Positions 25,083-33,754 of a stretch of DNA of 64,000 nucleotides are shown one piece after another. The first letter of the stretch is position 1; every line of letters starts with the position of its first letter. The position numbers were made by a program, and so were the translations under genes. Source of the stretch: JADJPO01 sp963828555 (GTDB lineage Bacteria > Actinomycetota > Actinomycetes > Actinomycetales > Kineosporiaceae). The notes under the pieces were generated by a model. That model saw only the letters and a program-made list of their open reading frames with translations. It was not told the DNA's origin and searched no databases. Location: assembly GCA_963828555.1 (NCBI GenBank), contig CAWHEL010000004.1, positions 1,860,001 through 1,924,000 of the forward strand, read 5' to 3'.

Positions 25083-26731
25083 GCACCGATACCAGCACGG
25101 CGAAACTCGGCAACTGGGCCGACGAGCGGCTGGGCGCCAGCAAGGGCGTCAAGTTCCTCGCTCGCAAGATCTTCCCCGACCACTGGTCGTTCATGCTGGG
25201 TGAGGTGGCGCTCTACAGCTTCATCATCCTGCTGCTGACCGGCACCTTCCTCTCCTTCTTCTTCGTGCCCAGTGCCGCGCCGACCACCTACGACGGTGTC
25301 TACGCCCCGCTGGTGAACCAGCACGTCTCCGAGGCCTACGCCTCCACCCTGCGGCTGTCCTTCGACATCCGTGGTGGCCTGCTGATGCGGCAGATCCACC
25401 ACTGGGCGGCGCTGATCTTCGTCGCGGCGATGACGGTGCACATGTTCCGGGTGTTCTTCACCGGGGCGTTCCGCAAGCCGCGCGAGCTGAACTGGGTGAT
25501 CGGCAGCATCCTGCTGCTGCTGGGCATCATCGAAGGCTTCGCCGGCTACTCCCTCCCCGACGACCTGCTCTCGGGCACCGGCCTGCGGATCGCCTCCAGC
25601 ATCGTGCTGGCGATCCCGGTGGTCGGCTCCTACCTGAGCTTCTTCATGTTCGGCGGCGAGTTCCCCGGCGAGGCGCTGATCCCGCGGCTGTACACGGTTC
25701 ACGTGCTGCTGCTGCCGGCGATCTTCCTGGCCCTGATCGGCGCTCACCTGGTGATGCTGGTCATCCAGAAGCACACCCAGTACCCAGGCCCGGGCCGCAC
25801 CAACAGCAACGTGGTGGGCTTCCCGCTCTACCCGATCTACGTGGCTAAGGCCGGCGGCTTCTTCTTCATCGTCTTCGGTATCACCACGCTGATCTCGGCG
25901 CTGGTCACGATCAACCCGGTCTGGTTGTTCGGCGGGTACGACCCCTCCCCCGTCGGTGCCGGAACCCAGCCCGACTGGTACATGGGCTTCCTGGACGGCG
26001 CCGTCCGGCTCACGCCCGGCTGGCCGGAGTTCGAGATCGGCGGGTTCACGCTCTCGATGAACATCCTGATCCCGGCCCTGATCGTGCCCGGCCTGATGAC
26101 CGTGCCGATGATCCTTTACCCCTGGATCGAGCAGTGGGCCACCGGCGACCGCCGCGAGCACCACCTGCTCGACCGACCCCGCAACGCCCCGACCCGCACC
26201 GGGCTCGGAGCGATGGCGATCACGTTCTATCTGCTGCTCTGGCTCGGCGGCGGCAACGACATCATGGCCAAGCTGTTGCAGCTGTCGATCAACGACATCA
26301 CGCTCACGCTGAGAGTCCTGGTCATCATCCTTCCGCCGCTGGTCTACTGGCTGGTCAAGCGCACCTGCCTCGGCCTGCAGCGCAAGGACCGCGAGAAGGT
26401 GCTGCACGGCCGGGAGACCGGCACGATCGTGCGCACCGAGAACGGTGAGTACTTCGAGGTGCACGAGGCTCTCGACGAGTACAGCCGGTGGGAGCTGGTG
26501 CAGCACGAGACCAACACCCCGCTGGCGGAGCTTCCGGCGGAGGACGAGAACGGCGTCCGGCGCCCGGGAGGCTCCTCCGGCTGGCGTCGCAAGCTGTCCG
26601 GCTTCTACTTCGAGGATCGAGTGGCACCGGTGACCCCGGCCGAACTGGCTGCGGCACACCACGATCACCATGACCACGAGGCGATCGCCTCCGAGTCCGA
26701 CTCGCCGGCGATCGGCAGCAGCACGCACTAG
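25079..26731 (+). CDS. qcrB: Cytochrome bc1 complex cytochrome b subunit
   Basis: A 550-residue polytopic subunit carrying the two b haems and the menaquinol sites. The haem-ligand helix is visible as MRQIHHWAALIFVAAMTVHMFRVF, and the later helix as YTVHVLLLPAIFLALIGAHLVML, giving the two His pairs. It has an actinobacterial C-terminal extension of about 120 residues that is hydrophilic, His/Glu/Asp-rich near the end (HHDHHDHE). This is the target of Q203/telacebec in mycobacteria. Its ATG overlaps the qcrA stop; a strong terminator hairpin follows at 26753. Confidence 0.97.
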   Translation: MSTDTSTAKLGNWADERLGASKGVKFLARKIFPDHWSFMLGEVALYSFIILLLTGTFLSFFFVPSAAPTTYDGVYAPLVNQHVSEAYASTLRLSFDIRGGLLMRQIHHWAALIFVAAMTVHMFRVFFTGAFRKPRELNWVIGSILLLLGIIEGFAGYSLPDDLLSGTGLRIASSIVLAIPVVGSYLSFFMFGGEFPGEALIPRLYTVHVLLLPAIFLALIGAHLVMLVIQKHTQYPGPGRTNSNVVGFPLYPIYVAKAGGFFFIVFGITTLISALVTINPVWLFGGYDPSPVGAGTQPDWYMGFLDGAVRLTPGWPEFEIGGFTLSMNILIPALIVPGLMTVPMILYPWIEQWATGDRREHHLLDRPRNAPTRTGLGAMAITFYLLLWLGGGNDIMAKLLQLSINDITLTLRVLVIILPPLVYWLVKRTCLGLQRKDREKVLHGRETGTIVRTENGEYFEVHEALDEYSRWELVQHETNTPLAELPAEDENGVRRPGGSSGWRRKLSGFYFEDRVAPVTPAELAAAHHDHHDHEAIASESDSPAIGSSTH

Positions 26732-26752
26732 GAGGCACTACGAACGCCCACG

Positions 26753-26797
26753 AAGGGGGCGCTTCGGATCCGGTCAACGGGATCCGAAGCGCCCCTT
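26753..26797. terminator. Rho-independent terminator after qcrB
   Basis: An 18-bp stem with one bulged G: the left arm AAGGGGGCGCTTCGGATCC at 26753-26771, an 8-base loop, and the right arm GGATCCGAAGCGCCCCTT at 26780-26797, followed by TCTCC. It ends the ctaE-qcrCAB operon and is symmetrical enough to act in both directions. Confidence 0.9.
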
Positions 26798-26911
26798 CTC
26801 CGTTCCCCTCCAGCTGGCCGCTGAGGAAGGAAGCGCGTCCGCGCAACGCCGCTCAGAACGGCCAGGGGCCTGATCATCGTGGACGGGGACACCCTGCGCT
26901 ACTCCCGCCGA

Positions 26912-26930
26912 ACGGCCGCTCAGCGGCCGT
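26912..26930 (-). terminator. Hairpin after the L,D-transpeptidase gene
   Basis: Perfect 9-bp inverted repeat ACGGCCGCT-c-AGCGGCCGT with a one-base spacer, placed 10 bases beyond the L,D-transpeptidase stop on the minus strand. It has no T-run, so it could act as a GC-rich terminator or an RNA 3'-end stabiliser. Confidence 0.55.
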
Positions 26931-26939
26931 GTGCGCGCC

Positions 26940-28151
26940 TCAGACGCCCGCGGCGTAGTCCTCGAAGGACTTGTTCCACTCGGTGTATCCGTTGGCCCAT
27001 TCCAGGGATCTCGGGCTCCCGGTGTAGACGACCAGGTCGCCGACCTGACTGTTGTCGTAGAGCCAGCGCGCATTGGCGGTGCTCATGCCGGTGCACCCGT
27101 GGCTGACGTTCGCCCGGCCCTGCGAGCCCACCGACCATGGTGCGGCGTGCAGGAACTCGCCGCTGTAGGTCAACCGCAGCGCCCAGTTCACCAGCAGGTT
27201 GTAGTAGTCGGGGTCGTTCTTGTCGGTGCCCAGCGTGGAGGCGTCCATACGCACCTGGGACTCGCGGCTCATCACGACCTTGATGCCGTTGCGGGTGCGG
27301 AAGCCGGCCTTGCCGGTGGTCACCGGGATCGTCTTCACCACGGCACCGTCCCGCTCGACGGTGAGCCTGTGCTTGGCCACGTCGACGGTCATGATCTGCG
27401 ACCGGCCGACGCTGAACGTACTGGTGACTGTGCGCTTGCCCCAGACGCCGCTGGCCAGCTCGACCTTCGAGGTCGCCGCCGTGACCAGCACCTTGGTTCC
27501 GGTGGGCCAGTACTCCTTGGGCCGCCAGTGCACCTCGGTCGAGGAGAACCAGCGCCAGGCCCCCTGCGCCTCGGGGGTGCTCTTCACGGTCAGCGCCGAC
27601 ACTGCTGCCTGCTTGTTCTTCACCGGCGAGGAAAAGACCACGATCACCGGCATCCCCACCCCGACCGTCCAGTCGTCCCCCGGGATGATCGTGGTGGAGG
27701 CGAATCGCGAGACCTTCATCGTGGAGAAGGTGGAGCTCTTGCTGAGGACGGCACCGCTCGCGTCGGTGGCCCTGGCCGTCACCGTGTACCGCGTCCCAGC
27801 TGCCAGAGCCCCGGTCACCCGCCAGGTGCCGGTGCTGTCGATCTCGCCGTCCAGCTTCTTGCCCTGGGTATCGGAGACCGTCACCGTGTCCAGGGTGCCC
27901 CCGACGATGCTCACCGTCACCGGTCGGTCCGGACGCACATTGCTGCTGCCGCCTGCCGGAGCGAAGCTCATCAGCGCGGAGGACACCGGGGTCGCAGCCG
28001 GCGAGGACGGGGCCGGGACGGCGGCCACACCTGCTGCTCCTGCGGTGCCCGAGGGGGTCGCCGTCGGTGAGCCGGCAGAAGCCGCCTGGCAGCCCCCCAG
28101 CACCAGCCCGGTCAACATGGCGACGACGGGCAGGAAAGCCTTCTTGCGCAC
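26940..28151 (-). CDS. Lipoprotein L,D-transpeptidase with Ig-like domains
   Basis: A 403-residue enzyme that makes 3-3 (diaminopimelate-diaminopimelate) peptidoglycan cross-links. The lipobox LGGC near residue 22 follows a signal peptide, then a Pro/Ala/Ser linker, two beta-rich Ig-like domains (about 70-270) and a YkuD domain. The catalytic motif is SHGCTGMS with Cys near residue 350, and the accessory His is in EFLHAAPW. The layout matches M. tuberculosis LdtB/LdtMt2. GTG 28151 gives a short basic signal peptide (VRKKAF), whereas the alternative at 28193 adds an unsuitable 14 residues. It lies between the qcrB and ctaF ends. Confidence 0.93.
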   Translation of the reverse strand: MRKKAFLPVVAMLTGLVLGGCQAASAGSPTATPSGTAGAAGVAAVPAPSSPAATPVSSALMSFAPAGGSSNVRPDRPVTVSIVGGTLDTVTVSDTQGKKLDGEIDSTGTWRVTGALAAGTRYTVTARATDASGAVLSKSSTFSTMKVSRFASTTIIPGDDWTVGVGMPVIVVFSSPVKNKQAAVSALTVKSTPEAQGAWRWFSSTEVHWRPKEYWPTGTKVLVTAATSKVELASGVWGKRTVTSTFSVGRSQIMTVDVAKHRLTVERDGAVVKTIPVTTGKAGFRTRNGIKVVMSRESQVRMDASTLGTDKNDPDYYNLLVNWALRLTYSGEFLHAAPWSVGSQGRANVSHGCTGMSTANARWLYDNSQVGDLVVYTGSPRSLEWANGYTEWNKSFEDYAAGV

Positions 28152-28237
28152 TACTGCGTCTCCCCTGACTCGGTCCGGTTCTGGACGTCGCATCTCTTAC
28201 CCACACGACGCGCAACCGGCCATCAAGGTTGCATCAA

Positions 28238-28275
28238 GACTGCGTCGCGCAGACTTAAGCCTACGCGACGCAGTC
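28238..28275 (-). terminator. Terminator hairpin of the ctaCDF operon
   Basis: Perfect 12-bp inverted repeat: left arm GACTGCGTCGCG at 28238-28249, 14-base loop, right arm CGCGACGCAGTC at 28264-28275. It lies about 40 bases beyond the ctaF stop on the minus strand and 86 bases upstream of the L,D-transpeptidase start, so it separates the two transcription units. Confidence 0.8.
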
Positions 28276-28313
28276 CTTCGACGAGGCCAAGGTGACACCT
28301 CGGCGTGTAGTGC

Positions 28314-28715
28314 TCAGTGCGCGAACTCGCCCCGGTGGTACTCGAACACCCAGCCGACCAGCGCGAGCAGTGCGACGGGCAGACCGATGAAGAACAGCCA
28401 CCAGCCCGCCGCAAGCCCGGCGAAGACGAGCGCGGCACCCAAGCCCAGCGCCATCGGCCACCACGAGTACGGCGGGAACTGGCCGTACTCGCCGGCGCCC
28501 TGGGCGATCTCGCCCAGGCGGTCGTCCTCGGGAAGTTCGTCGATGTGCCCGGCGGTGTACCGCAGGTACGCAGCGATCATCAACGCCATGAGCGAGGTGA
28601 GGAACAGTGCCAGGAAGCCGATCGGCTCCTTCCACTTCGTCATCACACCGTAGGCGACCCCTACCGGGATGTAGAACAGCCCCAGCAAGAAGAAGAGTCG
28701 GGTCGCTACCTTCAT
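28314..28715 (-). CDS. ctaF: Cytochrome c oxidase subunit IV, actinobacterial type
   Basis: A 133-residue membrane protein with four hydrophobic helices: two near the N-terminus (FFLLGLFYIPVGVAYGV and FLALFLTSLMALMIAAYL) and a C-terminal pair after the loop GQFPPYSWWP. The PYSWWP motif and the length match CtaF (Rv2199c). It stabilises the aa3 oxidase within the supercomplex. Its start overlaps the ctaD stop by four bases; it is the last gene of ctaCDF. Confidence 0.94.
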   Translation of the reverse strand: MKVATRLFFLLGLFYIPVGVAYGVMTKWKEPIGFLALFLTSLMALMIAAYLRYTAGHIDELPEDDRLGEIAQGAGEYGQFPPYSWWPMALGLGAALVFAGLAAGWWLFFIGLPVALLALVGWVFEYHRGEFAH

Positions 28716-30454
28716 GAACGGCCACCTTCTCGCTCGGTGCGGTCGGGTGCTTCAACGTCCGCCGGGCCGTAGATCCCGGTCAGAATGCTGTCGTCTGGTG
28801 GGGTCACTGCAGCGGCAGCGGCCTCAGGGTGGTGCAGGTCGAAGGCTGGGCGCTCGCTGCGGATCCGGGGAAGGCTGTGGAAGTTGTGCCGCGGCGGCGG
28901 GCACGACGTCGCCCACTCGAGCGACGAACCGTAGCCCCAGGGGTCGTCCACCATCACCCGCGGCGCGCTGGTCATCGTCGTGTAGATGTTCCAGATGAAC
29001 GGCAGGAAGCTGATCGCCAGGATCGCGGCGCCGAGAGTGGAGATCTGGTTGTAGAGGGTGAACCCGTCCTCGGGCAGGTAGTCGGCGTACCGGCGGGGCA
29101 TGCCCTCCACGCCGACCCAGTGCTGGACCAGGAAGGTGATGTGGAAGCCGAAGAAGGTGAGCCAGAAGTGCCACTTGCCGAGGGTCTCCCCGAGCATCCG
29201 CCCGGTCATCTTCGGCCACCAGAAGTAGAAGCCCGCGTACATCGCGAACACGACGGTGCCGAAGACCGTGTAGTGGAAGTGGGCGACGATGAAGTAGGTG
29301 TCACTGACGTGGAAGTCCACCGGTGGAGCGGCCAGCATGATGCCCGTGAGGCCACCGAACAGGAAGGTGGTCAGGAAGCCGAGCGTCCACAGCATGGGTG
29401 TCTCGAAGGTGATCGAGCCTCGCCACATCGTGCCGATCCAGTTGAAGAACTTCACCCCGGTGGGCACACCGATCAGCATGGTCATGAACGCGAAGAACGG
29501 CAGGTTGACCTGACCGGTCACATACATGTGGTGCGCCCAGACCGCCATCGAAAGAGCGGCGATCGCGATCGTGGCGAAGACCAGACCCTTGTAACCGAAG
29601 ATCGGCTTACGGCTGAAGGCGGGGATGATCTCCGAGGCGATGCCGAAGAACGGCAGGGCCAGCACATACACCTCAGGGTGGCCGAAGAACCAGAAAAGGT
29701 GTTGCCACAGCACCGGCCCCCCGTTCTCCGGTTGGAACAGTTGCGTGCCGAATCTTCGGTCCGCACCCAAGCCCAGGAGCGCAGCGGCCAGCGGCGGGAA
29801 GACCATCAGAACCAGCACACTGGTGATCAGGATGTTCCAGGTGAAGATCGGCATCCGGAACATGGTCATGCCGGGTGCGCGCATGCATACGATCGTGGTG
29901 ATGAAGTTGACCGCACCGAGGATCGTTCCGAACCCACCGAGCGCCAGCCCGAAGATGCCGAGGTCAGGCCCGATTCCCGGCGAGTAGGTGGCATTCGACA
30001 GGGGGGGGTAGAGGAACCAGCCGAACCCCGCTGGGCCTTTCGGCACCAGGAAGCTCGACGCCGCCACGAGACCACCGAACAGGAAGAACCAGTAGGCCAG
30101 CATGTTCAGCCGCGGGAACGCCACGTCGGGCGAACCGATCTGCAGCGGCATGATCGCATTGGCCCACCCGCTGAACGCCGGGGTGGCGAACAGCAGCAGC
30201 ATGATCAGGCCGTGCATGGTGAAGAACTGGTTGTACTGCTCCTTGCTCTGCAACACCTGCATGCCGGGCGTGAACAGCTCGGCCCGCATGAAGAGCGCCA
30301 GCACCCCGCCGACGGCGAAGAAGAACATCGCGGTGGCGAGGTAGAGGTTGCCGATCACCTTGTGGTCGGTGGTGGTCATCCAGCGCACGACCATGGTGCC
30401 CTTGCCCGGCCGCGCCGGCACGAGCGTCGTCGTCGGTTCAGCGATCGCCGTCAT
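28712..30454 (-). CDS. ctaD: Cytochrome c oxidase subunit I
   Basis: A 580-residue catalytic subunit of the aa3 oxidase with twelve membrane helices. Ligands are all visible: the low-spin haem a region FTMHGLIML, CuB and cross-linked Tyr in WFFGHPEVYVLALP, the CuB His pair in WAHHMYVTG, and haem a/a3 His in VAHFHYTVFG. The C-terminal 90 residues are hydrophilic. It sits directly after ctaC (one base overlap) and before ctaF. It reduces oxygen to water while pumping protons across the cytoplasmic membrane. Confidence 0.97.
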   Translation of the reverse strand: MTAIAEPTTTLVPARPGKGTMVVRWMTTTDHKVIGNLYLATAMFFFAVGGVLALFMRAELFTPGMQVLQSKEQYNQFFTMHGLIMLLLFATPAFSGWANAIMPLQIGSPDVAFPRLNMLAYWFFLFGGLVAASSFLVPKGPAGFGWFLYPPLSNATYSPGIGPDLGIFGLALGGFGTILGAVNFITTIVCMRAPGMTMFRMPIFTWNILITSVLVLMVFPPLAAALLGLGADRRFGTQLFQPENGGPVLWQHLFWFFGHPEVYVLALPFFGIASEIIPAFSRKPIFGYKGLVFATIAIAALSMAVWAHHMYVTGQVNLPFFAFMTMLIGVPTGVKFFNWIGTMWRGSITFETPMLWTLGFLTTFLFGGLTGIMLAAPPVDFHVSDTYFIVAHFHYTVFGTVVFAMYAGFYFWWPKMTGRMLGETLGKWHFWLTFFGFHITFLVQHWVGVEGMPRRYADYLPEDGFTLYNQISTLGAAILAISFLPFIWNIYTTMTSAPRVMVDDPWGYGSSLEWATSCPPPRHNFHSLPRIRSERPAFDLHHPEAAAAAVTPPDDSILTGIYGPADVEAPDRTEREGGRS

Positions 30455-31383
30455 CAGTTGCTCCCGGTCACAGGCTCGAGGGTCTGCGTGCTGAAGGGGA
30501 CCGCGCCTCGCCCGGGCCGGGTCTTCGCCGCGCCGAGGTTGGTGTCCAACGTGCCGACCTTGCCGTCAGCCTTGAGCTGGGCCATGTGCGCGTCGTACTC
30601 GGCCTGCGGAACCACCTTCACGTTGAACAACATCTCGGAGTGGTACTCGCCGCACAGCTCGGTGCACTTGCCCCTGAAGTCGCCGACCTTCTGCGGCACG
30701 ACCTGGAACTTGTTGGTCACCCCGGGAATCGCATCCAGCTTGTAGAGCATGGCCGGGATCCAGAACGAGTGCAGCACGTCACGCGCCTGAAGGGTGAACT
30801 CGACCCGCTTGTTCACCGGCAGGTAGAGCGTCGGGGCCTGCTTCTCGACCCCGGTCTCGCCCTCGAGGCCCAACTCGGTCTGCAGGCCGACCTCGTAGAC
30901 ATTGGAATCGAGGTAGTTGAAGTCCCACGACCACTGCTTGCCTACCACATTGATATGCACGTCGGCCGGTTTGGAGGTGTCGGCGATGTCTGACTGGTAC
31001 TGCGCGGTGTAGAAGAACAGCACACCGATCATCATCAGCGGGATCACCGTGTACATGATCTCCAGTGGGATGTGATAGCGAATCTGTTCGGGCAGGCCGG
31101 TGTCGTCGCGTCGACGCCGGTAGACCACAAGGCACCACAGGATCAAGCCCCAGACAAGGACGCCGACCACCATCGCCGCGATCCACGAGCCGACCCAGAG
31201 ATCAGTGATCCTGCCGGTCTGGTTCGTCATGTCGCGGGCGCCCGGGAGCCACAGCTCACCGGGCTGGTTGGTCGAACATCCCGCCAGAACGATCAGGAGC
31301 GGGAACAGGAGCAGCGCCAGTCTGCGACTGGAGCCGCGTCGGGCGCGGCTTTCCTTGTGCGGGAACAACGTCGGCCTTTCCAC
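30454..31383 (-). CDS. ctaC: Cytochrome c oxidase subunit II
   Basis: A 309-residue subunit II. A signal peptide with lipobox LAGC near residue 36, two membrane helices (SWIAAMVVGVLVWGLILWCLVV and IMYTVIPLMMIGVLFFY) and the periplasmic cupredoxin domain follow in order. The CuA ligands are in CTELCGEYHSEM plus the upstream His in DVLHSFWIP. The start is GTG 31383. It accepts electrons from QcrC. About 150 bases of non-coding sequence upstream, after the aat gene, should hold the ctaCDF promoter. Confidence 0.96.
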   Translation of the reverse strand: MERPTLFPHKESRARRGSSRRLALLLFPLLIVLAGCSTNQPGELWLPGARDMTNQTGRITDLWVGSWIAAMVVGVLVWGLILWCLVVYRRRRDDTGLPEQIRYHIPLEIMYTVIPLMMIGVLFFYTAQYQSDIADTSKPADVHINVVGKQWSWDFNYLDSNVYEVGLQTELGLEGETGVEKQAPTLYLPVNKRVEFTLQARDVLHSFWIPAMLYKLDAIPGVTNKFQVVPQKVGDFRGKCTELCGEYHSEMLFNVKVVPQAEYDAHMAQLKADGKVGTLDTNLGAAKTRPGRGAVPFSTQTLEPVTGSN

Positions 31384-31533
31384 GGAAGCTGGGCCCGGCA
31401 GACCCCTGGAGTCACTACCGGGTACATGGTCCCTGCGAGGAGCACAGTACCGCCTGGATCCTCAGCCGCGGAGATGCCCCTAGCCGGAAACCCGACGTGG
31501 CGCGCCGCACAGCCCAGCGGTGGCGCCGAGCGG

Positions 31534-32214
31534 TCATTCCCAGGCCGGCGCCGGCGCCGGAATCGCCTCGGCAAGGAGGTTCAAGTAGGCCTTTCGTGAG
31601 ATCTCCACCACACCGAGACCGGCCAGGTGTGGCGTAGACCACTGCACGTCGAACAGGCGGCGAGGGTCGCCGTCCGCCCGCAGCCGCTCGACCAGAGCGA
31701 CAAGCGCAGCCTTCGAGGCATCCCGGTCGGCATGGAACATCGACTCCCCGGCGAAGAGCCCGCCGATCGACACCCCGTACACCCCACCGACCAGGCGACC
31801 GCCTCGCCGGCACTCGATCGAATGGGCCCAGCCCAGATCGAACAGGCGACGGTACGCCTGCGCCACCTCGTCAGTGATCCACGCCCCGGACCGGGACGGA
31901 TCGGCACACCCACGGACGACGCCGTCGAAGTCCTGGTCGACGGTGACCTCGAACCTGCGGCAGGCCGCGCGCAGCGACCGGGACACGTGCAGCCCGGGCA
32001 GGGGCAGCACACCGCGCGGATCGGGTGACCACCAGCCGATCGGCGCGCCGCCGTGCTCCCCCAGACCCATCGGAAACAGTCCCGCGCGATAGGCGGCCAG
32101 CAGCGTGCCCGGGGCTAGATCGGCCCCGACGGCGACCAGGTCCTCCCCCGCGGCTGCCGCCGCGACGGCCTCGAGGAACCGGTAGCCGCTCGGGGCCGGC
32201 TCGTGCGCACGCAT
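31534..32214 (-). CDS. aat: Leucyl/phenylalanyl-tRNA--protein transferase
   Basis: A 226-residue Aat enzyme that attaches Leu or Phe to N-terminal Lys/Arg residues and so marks proteins for ClpS-ClpAP/ClpCP degradation (N-end rule). Signature blocks are AYRAGLFPMG, GWWSPDPRGVLPL, the SIECRRGGRLVGGVYGVSIGGLFAGESMF core, and LFDVQWSTPHLAGLG. The length matches the family. The adenosine kinase gene ends 21 bases before this start, so aat is probably the second gene of a small operon. Confidence 0.93.
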   Translation of the reverse strand: MRAHEPAPSGYRFLEAVAAAAAGEDLVAVGADLAPGTLLAAYRAGLFPMGLGEHGGAPIGWWSPDPRGVLPLPGLHVSRSLRAACRRFEVTVDQDFDGVVRGCADPSRSGAWITDEVAQAYRRLFDLGWAHSIECRRGGRLVGGVYGVSIGGLFAGESMFHADRDASKAALVALVERLRADGDPRRLFDVQWSTPHLAGLGVVEISRKAYLNLLAEAIPAPAPAWE

Positions 32215-32235
32215 GGACGCCCCCGCCGGCCGTGC

Positions 32236-33219
32236 TCAGCCGCGCAATGCGCCCAGGTGGGCGGAGATCTCGTCTGCCGCCACCTGGCCGTAGGCGTCGG
32301 CGAAGCGCTCCAGGGCGAGCCCGCGGCGCAACACGTACTCCTGCGTCCCGACGGTCTCGATCACGTGCGTGGCCAGCAGGCAACCGACCTGGGCACAACG
32401 CTCCAGCGACAGTCCCCAGGCCAGCGCAGAGAGGAACCCGGCCCGGAAGGCGTCACCCACCCCAGTCGGGTCGGCGATGTGCTGCGCAGGCACCACCCCG
32501 ACAGTGATCGTCTCCCGCCCCGGTGCCTCGATCGCCACGCCGTCCTTGCCGTGGGTGGTGATCCGGACGCCGACCCGGGCGGCCACCTCGTCCGCCTCCC
32601 AGCCGGTCTTGTTGTGGATCAGGGCCGCCTCGTAGTCATTGGTGAACAGATAGGCCGCGCCCTCGATCAGGTCACGCACCATCGGCCCGTCCGACCAGGC
32701 CAGCTGCTGCGAGGGGTCGGCAGCGAACGGCAGGCCGCGCTGACGGCACTCCCTGGTGTGCCGCAGCATCGCCTGCGGGTCGTTGGGGCTGACCATCACC
32801 AGGTCGATCGGGGTCGCCGCATGCAGAGGTCCCAGCTCGATCTCCCGGGCCTCGCTCATCGCCCCCGCATAGAAGGAGGCGATCTGGGCCTGGTCGGTGT
32901 CGGTGGTGCAGACGAAGCGCGCGGTGTGCAGCAGTTCGCTGGTGTGGATCGCCGAGCAGTCCACGCCGTGCCGCTCCAGCCAGGAGCGGTAGTCGACGAA
33001 GTCCTCGCCGACGGACCCCACCAGCAACGGGTGCAGGCCCAGACTGGCCAGGCCGAAGGCGATGTTCGCCGCCACCCCGCCCCGGCGGATCTGCAGGTTG
33101 TCGACCAGGAACGACAGCGCCACCCGGTCCAGCCGCTCGGCGATCAGGCTGTCGCCGAAGCGGCCCCCGAACGACATCAGATGGTCGGTGGCGATGGATC
33201 CGGTGACAGCGATACGCAC
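32236..33219 (-). CDS. adoK: Adenosine kinase (PfkB/ribokinase family)
   Basis: A 327-residue kinase closely similar to the mycobacterial adenosine kinase AdoK (Rv2202c). It starts RIAVTGSIATDHLM and contains HTARFVCTTD, QIASFYAGAMSEAREI, FAADPSQQLAWS, AAYLFTNDYE and the catalytic PfkB signature DPTGVGDAFRAGFL with the base Asp. It phosphorylates adenosine to AMP in purine salvage, unlike most PfkB proteins, which take sugars. GTG 33219 fits the family N-terminus and the GGGTAGGG ribosome site; GTG 33228 is the alternative. Confidence 0.93.
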   Translation of the reverse strand: MRIAVTGSIATDHLMSFGGRFGDSLIAERLDRVALSFLVDNLQIRRGGVAANIAFGLASLGLHPLLVGSVGEDFVDYRSWLERHGVDCSAIHTSELLHTARFVCTTDTDQAQIASFYAGAMSEAREIELGPLHAATPIDLVMVSPNDPQAMLRHTRECRQRGLPFAADPSQQLAWSDGPMVRDLIEGAAYLFTNDYEAALIHNKTGWEADEVAARVGVRITTHGKDGVAIEAPGRETITVGVVPAQHIADPTGVGDAFRAGFLSALAWGLSLERCAQVGCLLATHVIETVGTQEYVLRRGLALERFADAYGQVAADEISAHLGALRG

Positions 33220-33289
33220 GGCGCGCACCCTACCCGGCGGCGCCCACGCTCAGCACGCGCCCGCCGGGCCAGGGGTCACCGCACCGAGG

Positions 33290-33679
33290 TCAGCAGAAAC
33301 TGTCGCCACAGGCGCAGCTGGCCTGGGCGCTGGGGTTGTCGATGGTGAAGCCTTGCTTCTGCAGCGTCTCCACGTAGTCGATCGAGGCGCCGACCAGCTT
33401 GTCGCTGCTGAACTCGTCGACCACGAGCTCGACCCCGTCGAAGTCGCGGACCCGGTCGCCGTCCATCAACTGGTCGTCGAAGGTGAGCTGGTAGGACAGG
33501 CCGCGGCACCCACCCGGGGCCACCTCGACCCGCAGCCGCAGGTCCTCCCGGCCCTCCTTGAGGCGCAGGGACTTGGCCATCTCCACTGCAGCGGGGGTGA
33601 GCAGAACCTTGTGCGCGAACTCGGCCGCCTGCTCAGCGGTCTGTGCGTCGCTGGAGTCGGTCTGGGCTTCGACAGTCAT
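33290..33679 (-). CDS. erpA: A-type iron-sulfur carrier (ErpA/HesB family)
   Basis: A 129-residue A-type carrier that delivers Fe-S clusters to apoproteins. The three conserved cysteines are in GGCRGLSY and the C-terminal CACGDSFC. It matches the position of Rv2204c in M. tuberculosis, next to adoK and the glycerate kinase. The ATG at 33679 is preferred because the AAAGAG ribosome site is six bases upstream; ATG 33685 lies too close to it. LipA and QcrA, encoded in this window, are possible client proteins. Confidence 0.92.
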   Translation of the reverse strand: MTVEAQTDSSDAQTAEQAAEFAHKVLLTPAAVEMAKSLRLKEGREDLRLRVEVAPGGCRGLSYQLTFDDQLMDGDRVRDFDGVELVVDEFSSDKLVGASIDYVETLQKQGFTIDNPSAQASCACGDSFC

Positions 33680-33754
33680 CTGCATCTCTTTCGTGGCTGG
33701 GTGGACGGCGTCTGCCCTGGGGACAGCGGCGGCGACGGCGGGTTCATTCCCGGC

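Noticed and set aside
28829..30745. A 638-codon open frame on the plus strand opposite ctaD
   Set aside because: Highly charged and without domains; ctaD contains all haem and copper ligands.
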